Below are positions 7,266 through 13,425 of a DNA stretch of 15,476 nt, piece by piece. The stretch comes from CBFDCQ01 sp965603355 (GTDB lineage: Bacteria > Hydrogenedentota > CAZGCA01 > CBFDCQ01). The position numbers were made by a program, and so were the translations under genes. Every line of letters starts with the position of its first letter. Position 1 is the first letter of the stretch. The stretch is from positions 1-15,476 of the forward strand of contig CBFDCQ010000076.1 in the NCBI GenBank assembly GCA_965603355.1. Direction: 5' to 3'. A model generated the notes under the pieces. That model had not been told where the DNA came from. It saw only the letters and a program-made list of their open reading frames with translations, and did not search any database.

Positions 7266-8159
7266 ATGATCGATCCGGGATTGAAGGATAAGGTAGCGCT
7301 GGTCACAGGAGGGAACAACCCGTTCGGTATAGGTGCGTCGATTGCACGGACTCTTGCGTCGCACGGCGCGCCGGTCTTCATTCACTACTTCCAACATGCT
7401 GTCGAACCGGGAGATGAAGAGCGGGATTCCGGCCAGTCACGAGAACCGGGGCTACCCTTCTTCTTCAGACAGCAAGCGAAGACAGCGGACGAGGTAGTCG
7501 CGTCCATTCGGGAATCAGGTGGCAAGGCGGAGTCCTGGGAAGGGGATCTTCGAGAAGCCGAGAAAGTTCATTCCCTATTTGAACAGGCGGAAAAGGCGTT
7601 CGGGCAGGTTGATATTCTGGTGAACAACGCAGCCGACTACGTCGCGGACACGTTTGTCCCCGGGAACGCCTCCGAAGAAACAGAGCTATGGGAGGGAGGA
7701 CCGACCATATCGACGATCGATGCCGAAAGCCACGATCGCCATTTCGCCGTGAACTCCCGCGCAGCGGCCGTCCTCATGGCCAGGTTCGCCCGTCGAATCA
7801 TCGAAAGAGGGACGAACTGGGGCAGAATCATCAACATAAGCGCGGATTGCGCATGGGGATGCCCGAAAGAGGTCTCCTACCGCGCCAGCAAATACGCGCT
7901 GGAATCGTACAGTCGCGGTGCTGCCGCCGAACTGGGACCCCACGGTATCACGGTCAACGTGGTCTCGCCGGGTCCCGTGCAGTCCGGCTATATGAGTCCG
8001 CAAATGGAAAAAGCTGTTCAGGACATACCGATGCGGAGAGTCGGCCGGCCGGACGATATTGCCAATGCCGTATTGTTCTTCGCCTCGGAGCAGGCGGGTT
8101 GGATAACAGGCCAGTTGCTTTTCGTTCATGGTGGACATCGCATGGCCATGGGGCAATAA
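7266..8159 (+). CDS. Classical short-chain dehydrogenase/reductase, FabG-like
   Basis: An NAD(P)-dependent oxidoreductase with a Rossmann fold, 297 residues. The cofactor motif TGGNNPFGIG is at 14-23, the adenine-contact Asp in WEGDL is D94, and NNAAD is at 120-124. The catalytic tetrad is N163, S192 (NISAD), Y205 and K209 (YRASK). SPGPVQSGYM (234-243) follows as expected. About 25 extra residues lie between strand 2 and the following helix (43-70), rich in Gly, Glu and Pro and lengthening the protein beyond the usual 245-270. The ATG at 7266 is chosen for AAGGAG eight bases upstream; the open frame back to 7185 has no such site. The substrate is unknown, and a FabG role in fatty-acid synthesis is not supported by the neighbours. 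Confidence 0.93.
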   Translation: MIDPGLKDKVALVTGGNNPFGIGASIARTLASHGAPVFIHYFQHAVEPGDEERDSGQSREPGLPFFFRQQAKTADEVVASIRESGGKAESWEGDLREAEKVHSLFEQAEKAFGQVDILVNNAADYVADTFVPGNASEETELWEGGPTISTIDAESHDRHFAVNSRAAAVLMARFARRIIERGTNWGRIINISADCAWGCPKEVSYRASKYALESYSRGAAAELGPHGITVNVVSPGPVQSGYMSPQMEKAVQDIPMRRVGRPDDIANAVLFFASEQAGWITGQLLFVHGGHRMAMGQ

Positions 8160-8172
8160 CAGACAGTCTGTT
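8158..8172. other. 15-bp perfect palindrome overlapping the SDR stop codon
   Basis: AACAGAC and GTCTGTT flank a central A. It is followed by a second pair, AGCGC and GCGCT, at about 8174-8192 around CCGAATAAA. Neither is followed by a T-run, so an intrinsic terminator is unlikely. A protein-binding dyad upstream of the bestrophin-like gene is possible. Confidence 0.4.
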
Positions 8173-8265
8173 TAAGCGCCCGAATAAAGCGCTATGGCTT
8201 TCCCGGCATATTCGTGTAGAATGACTGTACGTGATGATGCCGGCCCTTTTCTGGAGGAAACGAGA

Positions 8266-9051
8266 GTGATTAGGAAACTGAAACAAGTATTTATCATCAT
8301 CAACGTCAACATGCTCGTCATCACCGTGTTGGCGGTAGCATCCACATACTTGTGTCGCAGATTCCAACTCACAGCCTCTTTCCCGCTCACTCTTATCGCC
8401 ACCGCAGTGATCTTCCCAATAGTATTCTCGATCGGAGGTGCATACAAGAGAAGAGAGAACGCGCTTGTCAAGTACGGCTCAATCAAAGCGCACGGTCGCG
8501 CAATCTTCTTCGCGACACGGGACTGGCTCGAGAACACTGACAGCGACGTCCAGGAGAAGGTCAAGTCGCTGCTCGGCGACTTGCTCAAGGCGTGCCGCAA
8601 AATGTTCGCCGCACCGATTGCAGACATGCCGGCGCACGAGGAGGAAGTCTACGCGATCCTCTCGCGACTATCGACGTTCATAAAGGGCGACCTGAGGGGC
8701 AAAGGGCTTCCAACGGGCGAAGTATCTCGCTGTAACCAGTTTCTGAGCAAGATGATCCTCGCTTTTGAGGATATCAAACACATCTATCAATACAGGACCC
8801 CTCGAACACTGCGGGCATTCAGCGATTTCTTCGTAACAGTTCTGCCGATTCTGTACGGGCCCTATTTCGCGGCTATCGGCAAGGACTTCTCAAATGAGGG
8901 ATTGGTGTACGTTATGCCGGTGGTCTTCACGATGATTCTCGTGAGCCTCGACAACATCCAGGAGCACCTCGAGAACCCGTTTGATCAAGTTGGCGAAGAC
9001 GATATTGTGATCAATGCGGAGAAGTTCGTGGACCGCCTGGCGTTGGAATAA
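8266..9051 (+). CDS. Bestrophin-like integral membrane protein
   Basis: 261 residues. Two N-terminal hydrophobic segments (about 7-29 and 36-58) are followed by a largely helical soluble region and a second hydrophobic pair (about 186-205 and 212-228). The C-terminal part resembles bacterial bestrophin-like (RFP-TM/UPF0187-type) channels: YRTPRTLRAF at 176-185, then MILVSLDNIQEHLENPFDQVGEDDI at 223-247, matching the family's acidic NPFGEDDDD-like clasp. These proteins form pentameric anion or cation channels. The frame is open from 8194 and an ATG occurs at 8221, but the GTG at 8266 has GGAGG eight bases upstream, whereas the ATG has nothing. Its 3' end converges with the first propeller gene, 24 bases apart. 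A simple hypothetical DUF label remains possible. Confidence 0.75.
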   Translation: MIRKLKQVFIIINVNMLVITVLAVASTYLCRRFQLTASFPLTLIATAVIFPIVFSIGGAYKRRENALVKYGSIKAHGRAIFFATRDWLENTDSDVQEKVKSLLGDLLKACRKMFAAPIADMPAHEEEVYAILSRLSTFIKGDLRGKGLPTGEVSRCNQFLSKMILAFEDIKHIYQYRTPRTLRAFSDFFVTVLPILYGPYFAAIGKDFSNEGLVYVMPVVFTMILVSLDNIQEHLENPFDQVGEDDIVINAEKFVDRLALE

Positions 9052-9075
9052 CTAGTGCCAGCGCAGATATCGGCC

Positions 9076-10353
9076 TTATTCCGAAGCGATGCACAGCAGG
9101 TGCGAGACTGTGCGGAGAAACATCCGTCCACCGGCTACTGCCGGGGTGGCCTGGCTGGGTTCACCCAGATCGTTGACGGCCAGACGCTCATACTTACCAG
9201 CCGCCCTGAGAACCACGACTTGGCCTTTCGTGGTAATACAGTACAGCCGATCCTCGATGAGCACCGGCGAACCGAAAAACTTGCCGCCCGGTTTCTCACT
9301 CCATACGACGTTGCCCGTCTCGCTTTCAAGGCAGGTGACGAGGCCCCCGTCGTGGAACAGGAACAGCCACTTGTCCATGGCAACGGGTGTAGGCACGTTC
9401 GGGACAATTCTCTCCTTGAACGTGTAGAGAACGCGCGCTTGCGATGCACCCTCTGCAGGAGGGCGTACGGCTGCAAGCTGCACTCCGCTGCCACCTCGAC
9501 CGCATAAGCTGACGATCACATCTCCGGCCAGCACGGGCGAACTGACCACTCGGGCCGGTAAGACAGATGCCTCCTCCCACACGACCGTCCCGCTGTCCGG
9601 ATCGACCGCCGTGATGCCGTGAGCGCGACTGGTGAAGATGAGCCTTTCTTCTCCACCTGCCGAGCGGTAGACGCATGGTGTCGAGCTCGATCCATGAGTG
9701 CTGTTGGTGCGTTCAAGCCGCCACCGGATCTCGCCGCTACGCCGGTCCAGCGCGTACCAGCAGCTCTGCAGGTTCTGATCGTTCTCGTCGTCCTCCTGCT
9801 CAAGCGTGAAGACGACCGTGTCCTTGTGGACAATGGGCGATGTGCCGGGCCCGTGCGTGATGCGTGCGGGAGCGAACTCCTTTGTCCATTTCTGCTCGCC
9901 CTGATGGTCCAGTGCGGTGACGACAGTGCGGTCGGCCGCGTACCAGATGGCATACACGGCGTCGGCGTCCACAGCCGGCGTACTCGCCGCGGAGTTGTTC
10001 AGAGAGTTCATCCCGGGCGGTTCCACCGTGTAATCCTTCTGCCACAGCGTCCCGCCGTCGGACGCACGTACCGCCATCAGCGTACACTTGGCAGTCCTCT
10101 CATCCTCATTCGTCTTCGCGAAGGTGATGAAGACCTTATCGTCCCAGATCACCGGTGAAGAATGACCTTTGCCCGCCAGCTCTATTTTCCAGGCCACGTC
10201 GTCCTCAGACCAGTTTACGGGTATGCCTTTCGCGCTGCTGATACCCTGCCCGTTAGGACCTCGGAACCGAGGCCAGTTCTCCGCCATCGCTGCGCAAGCA
10301 AAAAGACCGATCACCACTACCGTAACAACCGCACGAGTAAACGTCCTATTCAT
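9076..10353 (-). CDS. Secreted PQQ-like beta-propeller repeat protein
   Basis: 425 residues with a signal peptide (about 1-24, ending AAMA/ENWPRF). A lipoprotein reading at C20 (LFAC) is conceivable but the lipobox is poor. The mature N-terminus WPRFRGPNGQG is the hallmark of propeller proteins of planctomycete-type genomes. Blades are marked by tryptophan motifs: GTLWQKDY, EQKWTKEF, GEIRWRLE, GTVVWEEA and GNVVWSEK, each followed by a turn and a SPV or TPA strand. Such proteins resemble BamB and quinoprotein dehydrogenases, but I see no cytochrome or dehydrogenase catalytic motif, so a binding or scaffold role is as likely as enzymatic activity. The ATG at 10353 follows AAAGGAT, and an extended -10 promoter lies upstream at 10389-10397. 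Confidence 0.9.
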   Translation of the reverse strand: MNRTFTRAVVTVVVIGLFACAAMAENWPRFRGPNGQGISSAKGIPVNWSEDDVAWKIELAGKGHSSPVIWDDKVFITFAKTNEDERTAKCTLMAVRASDGGTLWQKDYTVEPPGMNSLNNSAASTPAVDADAVYAIWYAADRTVVTALDHQGEQKWTKEFAPARITHGPGTSPIVHKDTVVFTLEQEDDENDQNLQSCWYALDRRSGEIRWRLERTNSTHGSSSTPCVYRSAGGEERLIFTSRAHGITAVDPDSGTVVWEEASVLPARVVSSPVLAGDVIVSLCGRGGSGVQLAAVRPPAEGASQARVLYTFKERIVPNVPTPVAMDKWLFLFHDGGLVTCLESETGNVVWSEKPGGKFFGSPVLIEDRLYCITTKGQVVVLRAAGKYERLAVNDLGEPSQATPAVAGGRMFLRTVSHLLCIASE

Positions 10354-10388
10354 GTTCGTATCCTTTCATTGTAAGTTGGTGCGGTGCC

Positions 10389-10397
10389 ATTATACCA
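10389..10397 (-). promoter_or_regulatory. Extended -10 promoter of the first propeller gene
   Basis: The minus strand reads TGGTATAAT: a perfect -10 with the TGn extension and no good -35 at 16-18 bases. Transcription would start near 10382, leaving about a 28-base leader that contains AAAGGAT. Confidence 0.7.
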
Positions 10398-10499
10398 TAG
10401 ACGAATCGCTTCCAGGAAGAGTCCTCTCTTGAGGAGGGTTTTACGAAATAGCCGTTTCTAGTCGGTACGGCTGGCATCCTCCCCGCCGCCACCGCGGGC

Positions 10500-10529
10500 T
10501 TGACTAACTCGAGTTCTGTTAATTACTAT
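10500..10529 (+). promoter_or_regulatory. Probable promoter of the nucleoside-hydrolase/DUF5060 gene
   Basis: TTGACT (10500-10505; five of six), an 18-base spacer and TACTAT (10524-10529; four of six). The leader would be about 110 bases and contains GCGCGT (10545-10550) pairing with ACGCGC (10564-10569). No riboswitch class is recognised. Confidence 0.45.
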
Positions 10530-10644
10530 GATAGTGGAGAACTTGCGCGTGGTGGTCACGGGCACGCGCATATGGGAAACCTCGGTTAAGATAAGTGCTT
10601 GCGCAATCTGCGGACGCTGAGCACAAAACGTAAGGAGAAGTTCC

Positions 10645-12093
10645 ATGATCAGCACCAGAATAAAGATCACTCTTACAATCATCGCGTGCATCTGCACTAC
10701 AATAGCCACACCTTCCTGCGTGTGGGAACAAGGAACCCGGACAGATCAGCCCAAAAAGGTGATATTCGAGACCGACATGTGTCTCGACGTGGACGATGTC
10801 GGCGCGCTGGCAACGCTGCACGCGATGGCGGACAGCGGAGAGGTGGAAATCCTCGCGGTGTGCTTCAACGAGGTTCACAAGAGCGGAGTTGCCGCCATCG
10901 ATGCGATAAACACATGGTACAACCGAGGTACCATACCCGTTGGTATCTATAAAGGAAAACTTAACGAACCTGACAATTCAAAATATCTGGATTATGTCGC
11001 AGAGTTCCCTCACGACCTTACCAATGAAACTGCTCCAAGCGCCCTTGATGTTTATCTGCAGGTACTCGGTGAACAGCCGGACAAATCTGTGACAATTATC
11101 AGCGTGGGCTTTCTCAACAATATCTACGATCTTCTGAAAGCTGATCGCGGCCTCATTGCCCGGAAAGTAACCGAGTTGGTTGTCATGGGAGGGCTTAGAG
11201 GAGACGATTTCAACCTGGTGCGGCACAATCTGGTTGACCAGTCGGAATACATCCTGCGCAACTGGCCCACCCCGCTCGTTATCAGTCATCACGGAGGTTC
11301 TGTTCGCACTGGTGCTAAACTGTCAGCGGCGCCTGCTGAAAATCCCGTGCGGGAAGCCTATTATAGGTGGTTCGATAAGAAGTACCAAGGGCGGTCCAGC
11401 TGGGACCAGCTAGCTGTTTTGTATGGTGTACGGGGCGTTGCCGGCTATTTCGACAAAGTTACCAGCGGCAAGGGTGAGTTGCGCAACGAATATGAATGGG
11501 AGATGAAGCCCGGCTTTCGATCACATCTGGATGCCCAGCTGTCCGACGATGAGCTTGCCGACATCATTGAGGACCTGATGATCAAACCGCCGTGGGAGGC
11601 TACGTCTTCTGTGTCAGGCGAATCAGTTAGAAAATGGGACGTTTTTGAACTTGAGTTGTCCGGACCGTCAACAGGAAATCCATTCTTGGATGTAACATTA
11701 ACTGCATCGTTCACCCATGGGGATTCTGCGATTAGGGTAAATGGCTTTTATGATGGCGACGGCACCTATAGAGTTCGTTTTATGCCACCTGAACAGGGTT
11801 CCTGGTCTTATGTAACTTCCAGGAAAAATGGGGGACAGGCACCTATTTTGCGGTCGTTGTGGCAGGAAAATCGGGGGATGCCACACTTATTTCACCGGGC
11901 TTTCGGTGCGGTGTACTCCCTATTCCCCGAAGGCAGAGTCCAGGGTCTGCCCAAGGAGGGCACCGTAGGGGCGGTTCGTGAACCGCCCGTTGGCCCTCAC
12001 CCTAACCCTCTCCCAGCGGGAGAGGGGACCGAGATTGCCGCGTCGCGACCTGCCGGCTATTTGCCCAGCTTGAAGATGCGTTTCATGATCTGA
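10645..12093 (+). CDS. Secreted nucleoside hydrolase-like / DUF5060 fusion, 3'-truncated
   Basis: A hydrophobic N-terminus (6-24) indicates export. Residues about 36-315 are a nucleoside hydrolase-like (IUNH) domain with Asp motif D44-x3-D48-x-D50-D51 in FETDMCLDVDDVGAL, SVGFLNNI at 153-160, LVVMGG at 178-183 and WDQLAVLY at 253-260. The family hydrolyses N-ribosidic bonds using Ca2+, though substrate-binding residues cannot be judged. Residues about 328-395 match DUF5060, the beta-sandwich that precedes apiosidase-like/DUF4038 glycosidase domains (VRKWDVFELELSGPSTGNPF, FTHGDSAIRVNGFYDGDGTYRVRF, GSWSYVTSR). From about residue 396 (near 11830) family resemblance stops, and the last 87 codons translate repeat sequence, including GPHPNPLPAGEGT. 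The stop at 12093 lies inside the opposing gene. The ATG is supported by AAGGAG. The real gene is probably broken here, having lost a catalytic domain. Confidence 0.75.
   Translation: MISTRIKITLTIIACICTTIATPSCVWEQGTRTDQPKKVIFETDMCLDVDDVGALATLHAMADSGEVEILAVCFNEVHKSGVAAIDAINTWYNRGTIPVGIYKGKLNEPDNSKYLDYVAEFPHDLTNETAPSALDVYLQVLGEQPDKSVTIISVGFLNNIYDLLKADRGLIARKVTELVVMGGLRGDDFNLVRHNLVDQSEYILRNWPTPLVISHHGGSVRTGAKLSAAPAENPVREAYYRWFDKKYQGRSSWDQLAVLYGVRGVAGYFDKVTSGKGELRNEYEWEMKPGFRSHLDAQLSDDELADIIEDLMIKPPWEATSSVSGESVRKWDVFELELSGPSTGNPFLDVTLTASFTHGDSAIRVNGFYDGDGTYRVRFMPPEQGSWSYVTSRKNGGQAPILRSLWQENRGMPHLFHRAFGAVYSLFPEGRVQGLPKEGTVGAVREPPVGPHPNPLPAGEGTEIAASRPAGYLPSLKMRFMI
11830..11893. repeat. Repeat pair at the breakpoint of the DUF5060 gene
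   Basis: GGGGGACAGGCACCTATTTT at 11830-11849 is imperfectly repeated as GGGGGATGCCACACTTATTT (11873-11892), 43 bases on, with GCGGTCGTTGTGG between them. GGGGACAGGCACC-type motifs recur near IS200-like/REP-associated transposase genes in many genomes (recollection, not checked). It begins exactly where DUF5060 similarity ends. Confidence 0.55.
11965..12026. repeat. Composite palindromic repeat: two hairpins
   Basis: The first hairpin pairs GGGCGGTTC (11969-11977) with GAACCGCCC (11980-11988). The second pairs CCCTCTCCC (12006-12014) with GGGAGAGGG (12018-12026) across AGC. GGCCCTCACCCTAA lies between them. It has the same module order as the minus strand of 1977-2038. Being convergent between the truncated plus gene and the minus-strand mutarotase-like gene, it could stop transcription from either side, though no T-run follows. 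Confidence 0.8.
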
Positions 12094-12905
12094 TTTGGGA
12101 GAGGTTTGCCGTCCTTGTCGGTGAACGGCCGGTCGATGGGACCAACCAGCGCGCCCCACTTCTGCGAGACCGGTTTGCTCTCGAGGGCTTCCCACGACTT
12201 CTCCCAATCGAACTCTTTCGCGACCTCATAGAACTCGAATGTCCGGTTGCCGACGCAGTAAATCTCGTTGTCCACGATACCTATATCTTTCAGCCCCTGG
12301 GTGATTTCCGGCCACGCTTTGCCCATGGCGTGCAGAGACTTGTACCGGGCAACCTCGGCCGGATCCTCCACAAGTTCCCGGGCCTCGACCAAGCGCCTTG
12401 TCGGCACTTTCAGAGGTTTTTGGACATAACCGTCCTCTTTCCGGTACTCCTTTTTCTGGCCCAGCTTGTAGACGCGGTCGACCAGGGCCCACAATTCGTC
12501 GCCGTCGGCCTCACGTACCGGTTTCAGGAAACGCCTCGCCCCGGCTTCCCACCCGGAATAGGTATCCGACATCCCTAGTCCCGCCTCGAGCCGTTCAAGC
12601 TCGAAATCGACAGTTGTCTCCAGAACGGCCAGCACACGGTCCTGGAACACGTATATCTCCAGATCTCGCGCACCACTATCCCTGAATATCTTGCAGACAC
12701 TTTTCCACTCGTCCTGCTTGAGCGCCTTCTTGAACTCTTCGACGGCATCGGTCTCGTCAACCAGATCGCACGTGAAGAGGTATCGCTTGAAAGCAGCCAC
12801 TTTCCCGGAGGCCGGCTCTTCTGTGGCGTCAGAGGCAAAGCAGATTCCCAGCACACAAACCACACACAGGATCGTCATCTTTGTCATTGTACTGATCCTA
12901 CTCAT
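12057..12905 (-). CDS. Secreted two-domain L-rhamnose mutarotase (RhaM)-like protein
   Basis: 282 residues: a hydrophobic leader (about 7-25) then two tandem dimeric alpha/beta-barrel domains of RhaM/DUF718 type, about 38-150 and 183-282. Each carries the characteristic strand pair, EIYVFQDRVLAVLE (83-96) and EIYCVGNRTFEFYE (214-227). In domain 2, RYKSLHAMGKAWPEI places H192 where RhaM has its catalytic His; in domain 1 the matching segment FKKALKQDEWKSV has Leu (L62), so that copy looks degenerate. RhaM interconverts rhamnose anomers in the cytoplasm; an exported duplicated form probably does something different. The ATG at 12905 has GGGAG seven bases upstream, abutting the repeat at 12917. 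A second start at 12887 is possible. It is third in the propeller-GxxExxY run. Confidence 0.75.
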   Translation of the reverse strand: MSRISTMTKMTILCVVCVLGICFASDATEEPASGKVAAFKRYLFTCDLVDETDAVEEFKKALKQDEWKSVCKIFRDSGARDLEIYVFQDRVLAVLETTVDFELERLEAGLGMSDTYSGWEAGARRFLKPVREADGDELWALVDRVYKLGQKKEYRKEDGYVQKPLKVPTRRLVEARELVEDPAEVARYKSLHAMGKAWPEITQGLKDIGIVDNEIYCVGNRTFEFYEVAKEFDWEKSWEALESKPVSQKWGALVGPIDRPFTDKDGKPLPNQIMKRIFKLGK

Positions 12906-12916
12906 TTCTTTTCTCC

Positions 12917-12950
12917 CGCAGAGACGCTAAGACGCAGAGGACTACTCCTC
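12917..12950. repeat. Left flank repeats of the GxxExxY cassette
   Basis: The 16 bases at 12917-12932 (CGCAGAGACGCTAAGA) match the reverse complement of 13410-13425 at 15 of 16 positions. The 14 bases GAGGACTACTCCTC at 12937-12950 recur exactly at 13364-13377 in direct orientation; each copy is itself a 5-bp-stem hairpin. The left copy covers the GxxExxY stop codon. Confidence 0.85.
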
Positions 12951-13325
12951 CAAACCGTTGACACATCGGGTAATTCCGTGTTTCATAAGCGCTTCACCGA
13001 AGTTGAGCAGATAGCCAAGCTTGCATCCCGTCAACCGCAGGTACGTCTGGACTTGCTTCTTGTGTGCAGCAGTGACCTGTTCGACCGACTTCAACTCCAG
13101 GATCACCTTCGCTTCGACAACTATGTCTGCACGGAAACCTTCGTCGAACTTGATCCCCTTGTATTCAATCGGGATCGGAATCTGTCGCTCAACGTCCAGG
13201 CCACGCTCGCACAGTTCATATGCCAGGGCGACTTCATAAACCGTTTCGAACAGCCCCGGTCCAAGCTCACGATGAACCGCAATGGCGGAAGCGATTACAA
13301 TTGTTCCGATCTCGTTTTCCGTCAT
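12942..13325 (-). CDS. GxxExxY protein
   Basis: 127 residues, the normal family length. The naming motif is GLFETVY at 24-30. A PD-(D/E)xK-like core is visible as FRADIVV (D67) and VILELKS (E77, K79), followed by AAHKKQVQTYLRLTG (86-100) and LLNFG. The fold suggests a nuclease relative, but no activity is established for the family. The ATG at 13325 is preceded by AAGGGAAAGAAGA. An extended -10 promoter lies 75 bases upstream inside the right flanking repeat, so the gene need not depend on the propeller gene 86 bases upstream. It ends 36 bases before the mutarotase-like gene. Family members are scattered among unrelated loci in environmental genomes, in keeping with frequent transfer. Confidence 0.93.
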   Translation of the reverse strand: MTENEIGTIVIASAIAVHRELGPGLFETVYEVALAYELCERGLDVERQIPIPIEYKGIKFDEGFRADIVVEAKVILELKSVEQVTAAHKKQVQTYLRLTGCKLGYLLNFGEALMKHGITRCVNGLEE

Positions 13326-13363
13326 TCTTCTTTCCCTTTGTCCCGCAACGACATAGGGAATTT

Positions 13364-13425
13364 GAGGACTACTCCTCTAAAATGCTCATGCTTCGCGTGA
13401 TTATATCATTCTCAGCGTCTCTGCG
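13364..13425. repeat. Right flank repeats of the GxxExxY cassette
   Basis: It contains the second direct copy of GAGGACTACTCCTC (13364-13377) and the inverted 16-mer (13410-13425). Between them is the promoter at 13400-13408. The inverted 16-mer also contains the stop codon (13412-13414) of the neighbouring propeller gene. Confidence 0.85.
13400..13408 (-). promoter_or_regulatory. Extended -10 promoter of the GxxExxY gene
   Basis: The minus strand reads TGATATAAT, a perfect -10 with a TGn extension and no recognisable -35. Transcription from about 13393 gives a leader of about 68 bases that includes the 5-bp hairpin at 13364-13377. Confidence 0.6.

Noticed and set aside
10422..10441. TCCTC-TCTT-GAGGA hairpin followed by GGGTTTT as a terminator
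   Set aside because: Only five base pairs, a weak T-run, and no plus-strand gene ends there.
11830..12093. C-terminal 87 residues of the nucleoside-hydrolase/DUF5060 frame as a real domain
   Set aside because: The translation follows repeat hairpins (GPHPNPLPAGEGT type) and then reads into the opposing gene; it is a by-product of the open frame.
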